Below, in pieces: positions 1 to 8,581 of a DNA stretch of 64,000 bases. Source of the DNA: Jiella marina (lineage in GTDB: Bacteria; Pseudomonadota; Alphaproteobacteria; Rhizobiales; Rhizobiaceae); contig NZ_JAKQZG010000002.1 of the NCBI RefSeq assembly GCF_024359545.1, positions 1-64,000 on the forward strand, read 5' to 3'. Numbering within the stretch: the first letter of the stretch is position 1; the number at the start of each line of letters is the position of its first letter. The position numbers and the translations under genes are program-made. Under the pieces are notes generated by a model. The model was not told where the DNA came from. It did no database searches and saw nothing but the letters and a program-made list of their open reading frames with translations.

Positions 1-332
1 ACAAACATGTTGTCGTCGGGTGATGCGGGCAAGCCGCCTTCATCATCCCTTTGTCATTCCGACCGAAGTCCGAAAGATCGTTTGATCGGCGTTTTCGGCA
101 ACCTTTAGAGCGAACCGGAGGGCTCGCCGGCGGCGCCGTCGCCGTCGATGGGTGGCTTATAGGCCCTGGCCCTTTTCGAAGTCAACGACTTTTTTCGAGA
201 AAAATTCGAAGCCTTCAAAACCCGCAAAAATCGCCGGAAAACGCAGCATTTTCAGCGTTCCGGGGCGTCATCAGTGCGTCATGGGGGTATCGAATCGAAC
301 GAATCGGCACGCGATTTTTTCGGCCTCGCAAA
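1..332. other. Non-coding stretch at window edge
   Basis: No supportable gene lies between the window edge and the end of the manganese transporter gene. Open frames here are read antisense from the transporter and have no family signature. I see no tRNA and no clear terminator. Confidence 0.5.
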
Positions 333-1781
333 TCAGATTCCCCCATTGCCGGCGAGAAAGTCCCAAACGAGCTTCGTATTGAGAACGACGATCAGCACCG
401 CGATGATCGCCGCGAGCGCAAGGAGCCATCTGGAGGGGCGCAACTTGCCCATCTTCTCGCTCTGGCTGGAGAACAGCACGAGTGGAATCACCGCAAAGGG
501 CAGCTGCAGCGACAGGACGACCTGGGAAAGGACGAGAAGTTCGGCCGCGCCCGTCTCGCCATAGGAAATGATGGCAAAGGCGGCGGGCACGATCGCCAGT
601 CCGCGCGTGATCAGTCGCCGGAGAACGACCGGCAGCCGCATCCGCAGGAAGCCCTGCATGACGATCTGCCCCGCCATGGTGGCGGTCACGGTCGAGGAAA
701 GGCCCGAGGCCAGAAGCGCGACCGCAAAGAGAATCGGGGCAAGCGCCGAGCCCAGCAGCGGCTCGAGAAGCGCATGCGCATCGGTGAGATCCTCGACCTT
801 TCCGGCGCCCGATCCCTGGAAGGCGGCCGCGGCCAGAATCAGGATCGCCGCATTCACGAGAAAGGCAAAAGCGAGCGCCACAGAGGAATCGATCGTGGCG
901 AATCGGATCGCTGCACGACGCCCGCCCTTTTCCTGGTCATAGGCGCGCGTGTGGAGAACGCCCGTATGAAGATAGAGATTGTGAGGCATCACCGTCGCGC
1001 CGAGGATACCGAGCGCGATGTAAAGCATCGCCCCGTTCGTCACGATCTCGGGCGAGGGGAACAGGCCTGCGGCGATCTCGGCGATCGCGGGCTGGGCGAG
1101 GATCAGCTCGCCGACGAAACAGACGGCGATGATCAGGATCATCGTCGCCACGAAGGCCTCGATATAGCGGAAACCGCGATTCTGGAGATAGAGAATCAGG
1201 AAGACGTCGAGCGCGGTGACGACCACGCCCCAGACCAGCGGCAGGCCGAACAGAAGCTGCAGGCCAATCGCGGTTCCGATCACCTCGGCAAGATCGGTGG
1301 CGATGATGGCAAGTTCGGCCAGCACCCAGAGGGGCAGCGAGACCCAGCGAGGGAAATACTCCCGGCAGGCCTGGGCAAGGTCGAGACCGGTGGCGATGGC
1401 GAAGCGCGCACAGAGCGCCTGCAGGAGAATCGCCATCAACGAGGATAGAAGCACCGCGGCGAGAAGCGTGTAGCCGAATTGCGAGCCGCCGGCGATCGAG
1501 GTCGCCCAGTTGCCGGGATCCATGTAGCCGACCGCCACGAGAAAGCCGGGGCCGACAAAGGCAAGGAAGCGCCGAAAGACTCCGCCGGAACCGACCGCCA
1601 CCGAGCGATGGGATTCGTCGAGAGAGGCGACATGCCCGCTTCCCCCCAGGGGGCCGCCCTCCGATTGCGGTTCTTCGGTCCGTTTTGCCGTAATTGTCTT
1701 TTGTCCCTGCCTGGCCGTTCTGTGGGTCGCGTCAAGGCTGAACTCACGGGCCCTGCAAAGGATGCGGCCTTCCTTTTGCAT
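333..1781 (-). CDS. mntH: Nramp-family Mn2+/H+ transporter MntH
   Basis: Inner-membrane proton-coupled divalent metal importer, most likely for Mn2+. After a variable N-terminus it shows the Nramp signature in the first membrane segment ([11 protein letters not shown], with the metal-binding D-P-G-N) and the second signature MPHNLYLH in the middle of the protein. About eleven hydrophobic segments follow and the C-terminus is intact. The start is unresolved: the only upstream ATG, at 1781, touches a palindrome that looks like an operator and has no ribosome site. The segment [13 protein letters not shown] still resembles the N-termini of rhizobial MntH proteins, so translation begins upstream of about 1630. 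It is divergent from a Fur-family gene, which fits Mn-responsive repression. Confidence 0.93.
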   Translation of the reverse strand: MQKEGRILCRAREFSLDATHRTARQGQKTITAKRTEEPQSEGGPLGGSGHVASLDESHRSVAVGSGGVFRRFLAFVGPGFLVAVGYMDPGNWATSIAGGSQFGYTLLAAVLLSSLMAILLQALCARFAIATGLDLAQACREYFPRWVSLPLWVLAELAIIATDLAEVIGTAIGLQLLFGLPLVWGVVVTALDVFLILYLQNRGFRYIEAFVATMILIIAVCFVGELILAQPAIAEIAAGLFPSPEIVTNGAMLYIALGILGATVMPHNLYLHTGVLHTRAYDQEKGGRRAAIRFATIDSSVALAFAFLVNAAILILAAAAFQGSGAGKVEDLTDAHALLEPLLGSALAPILFAVALLASGLSSTVTATMAGQIVMQGFLRMRLPVVLRRLITRGLAIVPAAFAIISYGETGAAELLVLSQVVLSLQLPFAVIPLVLFSSQSEKMGKLRPSRWLLALAAIIAVLIVVLNTKLVWDFLAGNGGI

Positions 1782-1797
1782 TGCAAATCATTTGCAA
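1781..1797. promoter_or_regulatory. Perfect palindrome, candidate Mur/Fur operator
   Basis: TTGCAAATCATTTGCAA is a perfect 17-bp palindrome with 8-bp arms around a central C. It lies at the 5' end of mntH and about 150 bp from the divergent Fur-family gene. Palindromic metal-regulator sites of this AT-rich type are expected in front of Mn transporters in rhizobia. Assignment to the neighbouring regulator is inference. Confidence 0.6.
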
Positions 1798-1948
1798 AGA
1801 AGCGCTCTGGATGATTTGCAGGATCTGGTGCCTTCCGGCGCGACGACCCATGGTCGGGTCCTTGTCCGAGAATGGGGCCGGCAGACGAGCGGGCGCGGTC
1901 TGACGATCAACGTCGAAGATCATGGGTGACGGAAACAGCGGAACGGCC

Positions 1949-2356
1949 ATGGACTACGAGACCGTGTTGCGGGCGGCGGGTCTGCGCATCACCCGCCAGC
2001 GCCGGACGATCCTCGCCATTCTGGCCGAGGACGACGATCACCCCGACGCCCTGGCGCTTTATCGCCGCGCTTCGCGGATCGACCCGTCGATCTCGCTTTC
2101 CACGGTCTATCGGACCATGAAGGTTCTGGAGGAAAAGGGCGCGATCCAGCGTCACACCTTCGAAGGCGGGCCAGCCCGGTTCGAGCAGGCCGGAGGCCGA
2201 CACCACGATCATCTCATCGACATCGAGACCGGCGAGGTGGTCGAGTTCCGGTCCGACCGGATCGAGCGGTTGCAGGAAATGATCGCCGAGGAACTCGGCT
2301 ATGAGATCGTGTCCCACCGCCTGGAGCTCTATGGCCGTCGGCGGAAAGCGGATTGA
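1949..2356 (+). CDS. mur: Fur-family metalloregulator (Mur-like)
   Basis: Metal-dependent transcriptional repressor of 135 residues with an N-terminal winged helix ([15 protein letters not shown], then [12 protein letters not shown] as recognition helix) and a dimerisation domain carrying the metal motif [19 protein letters not shown]. It lacks the C-terminal Cys-X2-Cys pair of enterobacterial Fur, as usual for alphaproteobacterial Fur/Mur. ATG at 1949 is preferred because family members begin just before this segment; an in-frame ATG at 1922 would add nine residues. Divergence from mntH and the palindrome between them suggest it is the manganese regulator Mur, but Fur cannot be excluded on sequence alone. 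Confidence 0.88.
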   Translation: MDYETVLRAAGLRITRQRRTILAILAEDDDHPDALALYRRASRIDPSISLSTVYRTMKVLEEKGAIQRHTFEGGPARFEQAGGRHHDHLIDIETGEVVEFRSDRIERLQEMIAEELGYEIVSHRLELYGRRRKAD

Positions 2357-2462
2357 GCGGGGCGGCGTCCGTCTCGAGGGCCGCGCACAGCCCTCCGCTT
2401 CCGAACTCGACGGCGGACCCCTATGAATTCGGACCTGTGCCATCGAACCCGGGGAGTCCGCC

Positions 2463-3167
2463 ATGACGCTCATTCCGTTCGGTCCGGATCTCTGGATCGC
2501 AGACGGCCCGGTCGTCGAAGCGGCCGCAGGGTTTCATTATCCGACGCGCATGGTCCTGGTGCGGCTTGAGAGTGGCGATCTCTTCGTCTGGTCACCGGTC
2601 CGAATCTCGCATGCCCTCCAGGCGGAGGTCGATGCGATCGGACCGGTGCGGCATCTGATTGCTCCGAATGGATTGCACCACGTCTTTCTGGCCGACTGGC
2701 TGGCCGTCTATCCGCAGGCGCGGGCTCATGCAGCGCCCGGCTTGCGCCAGAAGCGTCCCGACATCGCCTTCGCCACTGACCTCGGGGACGTCGCGGATGA
2801 AGGATGGAGCGATGAGATCGAGCAGGTCGTGGTGGCGAACCGCATCACCACCGAGGTCGTCTTCTTCCATCGGCGCAGCCGGACGGTCCTGATTACCGAT
2901 CTCCTGCAGCAATTTCCGTCGAACTGGTTCTCGGGATGGCGTGCCGCGGTAGCCTGGATGGACGGCATGATCGCGTCAGAACCGTGCATGCCGGCCAAGT
3001 TCCGTCTGGCCTTTCTGGGCCGTCCCGCCGGGCGCACGGCGCTTTCCCGCATCCTCGCCTGGCCGACGGACAAAATCGTCATGGCCCATGCTCCGCTCGT
3101 CGAACGGGGCGGTCGTGCGCTCTTGTCACGGGCCTTTGCCAGACTGTCCGAACCCGCCGGGGAATGA
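2463..3167 (+). CDS. DUF4336 protein (metallo-hydrolase-like)
   Basis: Protein of 234 residues without signal peptide, matching the DUF4336 family by overall layout: an N-terminal strand-rich start (IPFGPDLWIADGPV), the segment HLIAPNGLHHVFLADW, a central VVFFHRRSRTVLITDLLQQF block and a C-terminal VMAHAPLVERGG segment. The family resembles a degenerate metallo-beta-lactamase fold and has no established reaction. It is preceded by a GGGGAG ribosome site. It follows the Mur-like gene on the same strand after about 105 bp, so co-transcription is possible but not shown. Confidence 0.75.
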   Translation: MTLIPFGPDLWIADGPVVEAAAGFHYPTRMVLVRLESGDLFVWSPVRISHALQAEVDAIGPVRHLIAPNGLHHVFLADWLAVYPQARAHAAPGLRQKRPDIAFATDLGDVADEGWSDEIEQVVVANRITTEVVFFHRRSRTVLITDLLQQFPSNWFSGWRAAVAWMDGMIASEPCMPAKFRLAFLGRPAGRTALSRILAWPTDKIVMAHAPLVERGGRALLSRAFARLSEPAGE

Positions 3168-3207
3168 TCAATCGGATTTTCTGCGCGAAAATCACCCCTG
3201 CCGAAGG

Positions 3208-3372
3208 TCAGGGCAGCGGTGTCACGACCAGCGCAGCTGCGGTGCCGCCGATCATCATGCCAAGCGTCACATCGTCGAAGGTGACGGCAAAGGCGAAGGC
3301 AAAGAGCGCCGCCATTGCGAGAAGCAGCGGCAGGATGACGAAAAGGGCAGTCTGTCGGATGGTGCGACTCAT
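3208..3372 (-). CDS. Small two-helix membrane protein
   Basis: Predicted 54-residue protein with two hydrophobic stretches (TALFVILPLLLAMAALFAF and GMMIGGTAAALVVTPL) joined by a short acidic VTFDDVT turn, hence probably a small inner-membrane protein with both ends on one side. The start at 3372 is supported by an AGGA element about ten bases upstream. Ninety-five bases upstream is a perfect 18-bp palindrome also found, in variant form, in front of two other small envelope genes in this window. No family is recognised; function unknown. Confidence 0.6.
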   Translation of the reverse strand: MSRTIRQTALFVILPLLLAMAALFAFAFAVTFDDVTLGMMIGGTAAALVVTPLP

Positions 3373-3467
3373 GGGGTATCGTCCTGTTGCGCGCGACGGC
3401 GGCCGATCTTCCGCCGCCGTTCGTTTTCGATGATGACGAAGAGATATTGGAAAAGCCTGAGCGCTCG

Positions 3468-3485
3468 CTGTGACGGCCGTCACAG
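3468..3485. promoter_or_regulatory. CRP-like perfect palindrome CTGTGACGGCCGTCACAG
   Basis: A perfect 18-bp palindrome with the TGTGA-N6-TCACA layout of CRP-type sites. It lies upstream of the small membrane-protein gene at 3208-3372. On the minus strand it is followed by GCGA, as at the sites at 3911-3928 and 59943-59960. The binding protein is unknown. Confidence 0.55.
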
Positions 3486-3537
3486 CCCAAAGCAGACGCG
3501 GTGTCGCGCGAACCGACCACAACGCGGCGCGCAAACG

Positions 3538-3567
3538 AAAAACCCCCGACGTCCGTGACGCCGAGGG
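3538..3567 (-). terminator. Intrinsic terminator after the small secreted-protein gene
   Basis: On the minus strand the segment 3567-3558 pairs with 3552-3543 (ten pairs including two G-U) around a five-base loop and is followed by a run of five T. It lies 32 bases beyond the stop of the gene at 3599-3829. Confidence 0.7.
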
Positions 3568-3598
3568 CTCTCGATCTGCTTCCGAGTCGGGGCGATGC

Positions 3599-3829
3599 TC
3601 AGTGGCAGACCTTGAAGCGCTTCCACTTGAAGATCGGCTTGCCGTAGTAGTCGTAGCCGATGAAGATCTTCTTCTTGATCCAGTTACAGTGCTTCTTGTA
3701 GCCGACGAACTTGTGGAAGCCGTGCGACTTGTGAAAGCCGTGCGACTTGTAGCCGGCATTCGCGGTCGAGGCCGTGGCGGTCGCGACGACGGCGAGGGTG
3801 GCAAGGCCGATCAGGGTCTTCTTGAACAT
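3599..3829 (-). CDS. Small secreted His/Lys-rich protein
   Basis: Predicted 76-residue exported protein. A signal peptide (MFKKTLIGLATLAVVATATA, cleavage near STANA-G) leads to a mature part of about 50 residues. This contains a tandem KSHGFHKSHGFHKF repeat and then a basic aromatic tail with one Cys at HCNWI and one at the end (VCH), about 20 residues apart, which could form a disulfide. The tail layout (Cys, basic residues, IxxGYxx, Cys near the end) resembles the protein at 60073-60381, whose promoter is also alike. The His repeats suggest metal or anion binding, which is inference. No known family. Confidence 0.7.
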   Translation of the reverse strand: MFKKTLIGLATLAVVATATASTANAGYKSHGFHKSHGFHKFVGYKKHCNWIKKKIFIGYDYYGKPIFKWKRFKVCH

Positions 3830-3872
3830 GGTCTCTTCTCCTTGGTTTGGCGGGTGAGGCCTCTTGCCTCGC

Positions 3873-3893
3873 CCGATGAGAAGGACCCTACCG
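3873..3893 (-). promoter_or_regulatory. Conserved promoter core shared with 59978-59997
   Basis: On the minus strand this reads CGGTAGGGTCCTTCTCATCGG, the same as 59978-59997 apart from one extra base. In both places it starts exactly 17 bases after a CRP-like palindrome and precedes a small secreted-protein gene. TAGGGT is a candidate -10 element. Confidence 0.6.
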
Positions 3894-3910
3894 AGACGGT
3901 CGCCCGGTCG

Positions 3911-3928
3911 CTGTGTCGCGTGTCACAG
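3911..3928. promoter_or_regulatory. CRP-like imperfect palindrome upstream of the small secreted-protein gene
   Basis: CTGTGTCGCGTGTCACAG is an imperfect 18-bp palindrome; on the minus strand it reads TGTGA-N6-ACACA followed by GCGA. It is 17 bases from the conserved core at 3873-3893. It also lies about 80 bp before rsmI on the other strand and might influence that gene. Confidence 0.5.
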
Positions 3929-4010
3929 GCCGACACAGGCTTCCAACGGCGTTTTAAGGCGCGCATGAACGCGATTGTCAGGAGCGGGCCGGAGCCGGTA
4001 CAGCGAGACG

Positions 4011-4898
4011 ATGAACGATCCCCACCCCCGTTTCACGCTCTTCGGCCAGACGCGCCCGGCCTCGCGCCCGGAGGCGGCGCTTTATCTCGTTGCGACACCG
4101 ATCGGAAACCTCGGCGACATCACGCTTCGGGCGCTCGAGATCATCGCCGGAGCCGACCGGCTCGCCTGCGAGGACACCCGCGTCACCGGAAAGCTCCTCC
4201 AGCGCTTCGGGATCGAGCGGCGGATGACGCCCTATCACGAGCACAACGCCGCCGAGGCAGGGCCTGCTCTGATCGCCGCGATAGAAGCGGGCGAATCCGT
4301 GGCGCTGGTCTCCGACGCGGGCACGCCGCTCGTCTCCGATCCGGGCTACCGGCTGGTGCAGAGCGCCCATGAGGCCGACGTCAGGGTGGTGCCGATCCCC
4401 GGCGCCTCGGCGGTGACCACGGCGCTTCTGGCGAGTGGCCTGCCGACGGACGCGTTCTTCTTCGCCGGATTTCTGCCGCAGAAGGAAAAGGCCCGGGCCG
4501 AACGGCTGGAGGCCCTGGCCCGGATCCCCGGAACGCTGATCTTCTTCGAAGCGCCGTACCGGATCGCGGCAAGCCTTGCGGCGATGGCGGACGCCTATCC
4601 CGAGCGAGACGCCGCCGTCTGCCGCGAACTCACCAAGATGCACGAGACGGTCTATCGTGGCCCCCTGCCCGAACTCGCGCGGCAGTTTTCGGACATGGGC
4701 GACGTGCGCGGCGAGATCGTCGTGTGCATCGCGCCGCCGCCGGAAGCCGCAAAGGCGGGCGAGGCCGATGCCGACCAGATCCTCGCCGGCCTGCTGGAGG
4801 AGATGAAACCGGCCAAGGCCGCTCAGGAGGCGGCGAAGCTCACCGGCCTTCCCCGCCGTGATCTCTATCAGCGCGCCCTTGAGATCAAAGGAAAATGA
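4011..4898 (+). CDS. rsmI: 16S rRNA (cytidine1402-2'-O)-methyltransferase RsmI
   Basis: SAM-dependent enzyme that 2'-O-methylates C1402 in the decoding centre of 16S rRNA. The tetrapyrrole-methylase fold is visible: an N-terminal [19 protein letters not shown] block, [11 protein letters not shown], the SAM-binding [17 protein letters not shown] segment, [11 protein letters not shown], and FFEAPYRI near the middle. At 295 residues it has the usual length. ATG 4011 is chosen over an upstream in-frame TTG at 3975. The next gene yraN overlaps by 4 bp (ATGA), and the rsmI-yraN pair is common in proteobacteria. Confidence 0.95.
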   Translation: MNDPHPRFTLFGQTRPASRPEAALYLVATPIGNLGDITLRALEIIAGADRLACEDTRVTGKLLQRFGIERRMTPYHEHNAAEAGPALIAAIEAGESVALVSDAGTPLVSDPGYRLVQSAHEADVRVVPIPGASAVTTALLASGLPTDAFFFAGFLPQKEKARAERLEALARIPGTLIFFEAPYRIAASLAAMADAYPERDAAVCRELTKMHETVYRGPLPELARQFSDMGDVRGEIVVCIAPPPEAAKAGEADADQILAGLLEEMKPAKAAQEAAKLTGLPRRDLYQRALEIKGK

Positions 4899-5287
4899 GC
4901 CGGCAGCCGCGCGGCCAGCCGGATGCGAAGGCAGCAAAGCGTCGCCATCTTGGCCGCGGCCATCGCGGCGAGTGGCTTGCCGCCTGGGCGCTGCGGCTGA
5001 AGGGCTACCGAATCCTCGCGCGGCAATTCCGAACCAGGGCGGGCGAGGTCGACATCATCGCCCGGCGCGGCAACCTCGTCGCGGTCGTCGAGGTGAAGGC
5101 CCGGCCGACGCTGACAGCGGCGATGGATGCCGTCGGCCCGATGGCCCAGCGCCGGATCGAGGCCGCCGCCGATCTCTGGCTCACACGCCAGCCGGATTAT
5201 CACAAGCTGTCGCTGCGCTTCGACATCGTCGCCGTCCTTCCGAAGCGCTGGCCGGTGCATGTGAAGGACGCCTGGCGCGGACGCTGA
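4895..5287 (+). CDS. yraN: YraN family protein (UPF0102)
   Basis: Protein of 130 residues with the UPF0102 core: [20 protein letters not shown], then [21 protein letters not shown], whose E-D and E-V-K residues match a PD-(D/E)XK nuclease-like active site. The C-terminal [10 protein letters not shown] segment is also typical. The family is thought to act on DNA but its role is not established. The start codon overlaps the rsmI stop, implying translational coupling. Confidence 0.92.
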   Translation: MSRQPRGQPDAKAAKRRHLGRGHRGEWLAAWALRLKGYRILARQFRTRAGEVDIIARRGNLVAVVEVKARPTLTAAMDAVGPMAQRRIEAAADLWLTRQPDYHKLSLRFDIVAVLPKRWPVHVKDAWRGR

Positions 5288-5314
5288 TCGCAGTTCCGCC
5301 GGCGGTCTTCATCT

Positions 5315-6766
5315 CTACGACGCGGTTTGCACCGACAGGGCTTTCTCGGCTGCTTCGAGGCCCCAGGCGAGAAGCCGCTCGGCTGCTTCTGCGCTCGCCG
5401 CCTCCACATAGCATCTGAGTTCCGGTGCGTTTCCGGAGGCCCGGTAATGGACCGACTCTCCGGAGACGAGCATCACCCGGACACCGTCGAGGCGGTTGTT
5501 TTCGGCGACAGCCCCGACCGGCTCGAAGAAGCCTTCGCGCCAGGTTTCGTCATCGGCAAGACGCCGCAGGAAGGGCGCGCTCTTCTCGGCCGGGACCTCT
5601 TTGAGCCGGTGCGCGGCGGTAAAACCGGCATCGAGACCATCGACGAGCTTTGCGAGCGGAGTGCGGCTGGCTGCGACTTCGCACAGGACCGAAAGGATCG
5701 GCAGGACGCTGTCGCGGGTGGGCAGCGCTTCGAGCCGGCGCCCCTGCAGTTCGACCGCAGAACCGAGCAGCAGGCCGCCATTCGCCTCGAAGCCGACGAT
5801 GCCGGGCTCGCCCGCCCTGGCGGCCTTTTCCATTCCCGCGATGACGAAGGGGCTGCCGACCTTCGTGCGGACGACCTTGGCGGCAATTCCCGAACGCTCG
5901 ATGGCCGAGCTCGACGTGACTGGGGTAATGATGGTGCGAAGCTTCAGGTGATGGGCGGTGAGAAGTCCGATCACGTCGCCCCGCAGAACCGTCCCGGAGG
6001 CGTCCGCGACAAGCGGGCGATCGGCGTCGCCATCGGTCGAGACGAAGGCGTCACAGCGCCCCTCCTCCGCCCAGCCTTTCAGAAGCTTCAGATCCTCCGG
6101 GCGATGGGCTTCGGTGTCGACCGGAATGAAGGCATCTGCCCGGCCATAGGCGATGGTCTCGGCACCGAGCCCTTCGATCACGCGGACGAGAAGATCGCGG
6201 GCGACGGAGGAATGTTGATAGACGCCGATTGTCAGACCCGACAGTGCGTCTGGACCGAAGAATCGCTCATAGCGCGCCACGAAGGGCGTCTGCGCATCAA
6301 GGGCCTCGGCGCGGTGTTCCCACTCGGCCAGCGCCTCGAATTCGAGAAGATCATCTTCGCGAAGCGCGCCGAAGGCTTCCAGAATGCCGGCTTCGTCCGC
6401 CTTGCCGATCTCGCCAGTTGGCGAATAGAACTTCAAACCGTTGCGATCGTCGGGGATATGGCTTCCGGTCACCATGATCGCCGCCGCGTGCCACGCCATA
6501 GCGGCATGGGCGAGGGCCGGCGTCGGCACGGCTCCGCAGTCGATGGGTTCGAAACCCGCCGCTTCGGCGGCTGCGAGAACGAGCCCGGCGATCCGCGGGC
6601 TGCTCGACCTGAGGTCCCGTCCGACCAGAACCTGCCGCGAGGCGGTGGCAAGATTGTTGGCGTCGAGATAGCGCAGAAAGGCCAGACTGTACGCGTAGCA
6701 TGGCCACCCGAGGAGATCGGTGACGAGGCCGCGCAGGCCGCTGGTCCCGAATTTCAGGCTCGACAT
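5315..6766 (-). CDS. manB: Phosphomannomutase / phosphohexomutase family
   Basis: Cytoplasmic enzyme of 483 residues interconverting hexose 6-phosphate and 1-phosphate, most likely mannose given its neighbour. Four family signatures are seen: the N-terminal FGTSGLRG; the active-site phosphoserine loop TGSHIPDDRNG with Ser102; the Mg loop DGDADR at 245-250; and the C-terminal phosphate-binding RASGNAPELR. The start at 6766 has a strong AAGGAA site; the frame stays open a further 33 codons upstream. It lies downstream of manC on the same strand but is separated from it by about 390 bp holding a large inverted repeat, so the two may not share a transcript. Phosphoglucomutase activity cannot be excluded. 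Confidence 0.85.
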   Translation of the reverse strand: MSSLKFGTSGLRGLVTDLLGWPCYAYSLAFLRYLDANNLATASRQVLVGRDLRSSSPRIAGLVLAAAEAAGFEPIDCGAVPTPALAHAAMAWHAAAIMVTGSHIPDDRNGLKFYSPTGEIGKADEAGILEAFGALREDDLLEFEALAEWEHRAEALDAQTPFVARYERFFGPDALSGLTIGVYQHSSVARDLLVRVIEGLGAETIAYGRADAFIPVDTEAHRPEDLKLLKGWAEEGRCDAFVSTDGDADRPLVADASGTVLRGDVIGLLTAHHLKLRTIITPVTSSSAIERSGIAAKVVRTKVGSPFVIAGMEKAARAGEPGIVGFEANGGLLLGSAVELQGRRLEALPTRDSVLPILSVLCEVAASRTPLAKLVDGLDAGFTAAHRLKEVPAEKSAPFLRRLADDETWREGFFEPVGAVAENNRLDGVRVMLVSGESVHYRASGNAPELRCYVEAASAEAAERLLAWGLEAAEKALSVQTAS

Positions 6767-7159
6767 GGGTGGTTCCTTTTTCGCCATGAGACACACGCCG
6801 TGGGAAATGGCCGCGAAGAATGAAGCTTCGTCATTCTCGAGCCCATCCCTACAACATTCACACATTTTCGATGAAACGCTTCACGGGTAGGCGATAGCGA
6901 GACGCGGCAACCCCCAGAAACACATTATCTTCAGGTTGCTAGCCCCCCTATAGGCCGTCATCCTCGGGCTTGTCCCGAGGATCTACCGAAAGGAGTTCGT
7001 AGGGCTCTTCTTGAGCGGAAGGGCATTCGGTGACGATTTTGGCCCTTCGTCGGCAGTAGATCCTCGGGACAAGCCCGAGGATGACGAAGCATCGAGGCGT
7101 GCTTCTTGATTTTCAAGAGGTGGTGTCGGCAATTCCTTGGTCCTTCCGCAGCCCCCTCA
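6767..7159. other. Intergenic region between manC and manB
   Basis: No gene is supported here. The stretch carries the 30-bp inverted repeat annotated separately and, next to manB, a more AT-rich segment (about 6840-6950) that may hold its promoter. Confidence 0.5.
6957..7085. repeat. 30-bp perfect inverted repeat, palindromic intergenic element
   Basis: Positions 6957-6986 and 7056-7085 are exact reverse complements over 30 bp and enclose 69 bp. Each arm itself contains a 7-bp hairpin, CCTCGGG-cttgt-CCCGAGG. The enclosed part has a further GAAGGGC/GCCCTTC pairing. Similar CTCGGGCTTGTCCCGAG palindromes are common between genes in alphaproteobacteria and behave like REP/RIME-type elements. 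It could also fold into a large cruciform or act as transcription attenuator for manC. Confidence 0.85.
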
Positions 7160-8581
7160 TTACCCCCGCGCGTAGATATCCTCGATCCGCACGATGTCGT
7201 CCTCGCCAGTGTAGCTGCCGACCTGCACCTCGATGAGCTTCAGGTCGATCTTGCCGGGATTGTGCAGGCGGTGGACACAGCCGATGGGCAGATAGGCGGC
7301 TTCGTTCTCGTGATAGAACTTCACTTCGCCGTCGATCGTCACCTCGGCCGTCCCGTGAACGACCACCCAGTGCTCGGCGCGGTGATGGTGGCGCTGCAGG
7401 GACAGGCGACCGCCGGGTTTGACGCAGATATGCTTCACCTGGAACCGGTCGCCGATATCGATGCGCTGATACCAGCCCCAGGGCCGGTGCATGCGCAGAT
7501 GCTCGCCGGCCTCCCGGCGGCCGGACTTCTTGAGTTCGGCGACCAGAGTCTTCACTTTCGGCGCCGCCTTCATCGAGGAGACCAGCACCGCGTCATGGGT
7601 GGTCACGACCACCACGTCGTCGAGGCCGACGACAGTTGTCAGCGCTTCTTCCGAGCGCACGAAGCTGTTCTTCGTGTCGAGCGCGACGACGTCACCTTCC
7701 AGCCGGTTGCCGTCCTCGTCCTTGGGCTTCACTGCATAGAGTGAGTCCCAGGAGCCGATGTCCGACCAGCCGAAATCGGCGGCGACGACGCCGCCCACCT
7801 TGGTCTTTTCCATCACAGCATAGTCGATCGAGATCGTCGGCGAGGCCGCAAAGGCCGCAGCATCGAGGCGGACGAAGTCGAGATCGCGCGTAGCCTTTTC
7901 CACCGCCTCGCGGGCCGCCGACAGGACATTCGGAGCGTGGGTCTTCAGCTCCTCCAGCATGATCTCGGTGGAAAAGGCGAAATTGCCGGAATTCCAGACA
8001 TATCCTTCGGCAATGTAGCCCTCGGCCGTCGCCCGGTCGGGCTTTTCGACGAAGCGCTCGATCGAACGGGCGCCTTCGCCGAGGTCGTCGTCGGAAGGGT
8101 GGATGTAGCCATAGGCGGTCGAAGGATGGTCGGGCCGGATGCCGAGGGTCATGATCCGGCCGGTGGCCGCGACCCGAGCGGCCTTTTCGATGGCGCGCCG
8201 GAAGCCTGGCTCGTCGGTGATGACGTGATCCGAGGCGAGAAGCAGGCAGAGGCTGCCGGCCAGTTGCCGTTCGGCGAGCACCGCTCCCACCGCCACCGCA
8301 GGCGCACTGTCGCGGCGTTCCGGCTCGAGCACGATCTCGGCCTCGACCCCGATCCGCGCCAACTGTTCGGCGGTGATGAAACGGAAATCGTTGTTGGTGA
8401 CGACGATGGGCCTCCCGAACCCCTCGCCGACCACTCGGCGGACCGTCGCCTGGAAGGCGGACAGACCGGCATCCAGCAGCTCGATGAACTGCTTCGGCAT
8501 CGTGTCGCGCGAGACCGGCCAGAGCCGCGATCCCGCCCCGCCGGCCATGATGATCGGGACAATGGGAGGCAATTGGGTCAT
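7160..8581 (-). CDS. manC: Mannose-1-phosphate guanylyltransferase / mannose-6-phosphate isomerase
   Basis: Bifunctional cytoplasmic enzyme of 473 residues making GDP-mannose for polysaccharide synthesis. The N-terminal nucleotidyltransferase domain (about 1-285) has the pyrophosphorylase signature GGAGSRLWPVSRDTMPKQF and FVEKPD. The C-terminal cupin domain (about 360-470) has RPWGWYQRID, the metal-binding GGRLSLQRHHHRAEHW and the KIDLKLIEVQVG strand of type II phosphomannose isomerase. The start at 8581 is placed where homology begins; an in-frame ATG at 8623 would add 14 unconserved residues. It is followed on the same strand by manB. Confidence 0.94.
   Translation of the reverse strand: MTQLPPIVPIIMAGGAGSRLWPVSRDTMPKQFIELLDAGLSAFQATVRRVVGEGFGRPIVVTNNDFRFITAEQLARIGVEAEIVLEPERRDSAPAVAVGAVLAERQLAGSLCLLLASDHVITDEPGFRRAIEKAARVAATGRIMTLGIRPDHPSTAYGYIHPSDDDLGEGARSIERFVEKPDRATAEGYIAEGYVWNSGNFAFSTEIMLEELKTHAPNVLSAAREAVEKATRDLDFVRLDAAAFAASPTISIDYAVMEKTKVGGVVAADFGWSDIGSWDSLYAVKPKDEDGNRLEGDVVALDTKNSFVRSEEALTTVVGLDDVVVVTTHDAVLVSSMKAAPKVKTLVAELKKSGRREAGEHLRMHRPWGWYQRIDIGDRFQVKHICVKPGGRLSLQRHHHRAEHWVVVHGTAEVTIDGEVKFYHENEAAYLPIGCVHRLHNPGKIDLKLIEVQVGSYTGEDDIVRIEDIYARG

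Noticed and set aside
51-1448. 465-codon frame on the plus strand over mntH
   Set aside because: It is antisense to a clear Nramp transporter, Arg/Asp/Glu-rich as expected for a high-GC shadow frame, with no family motif.
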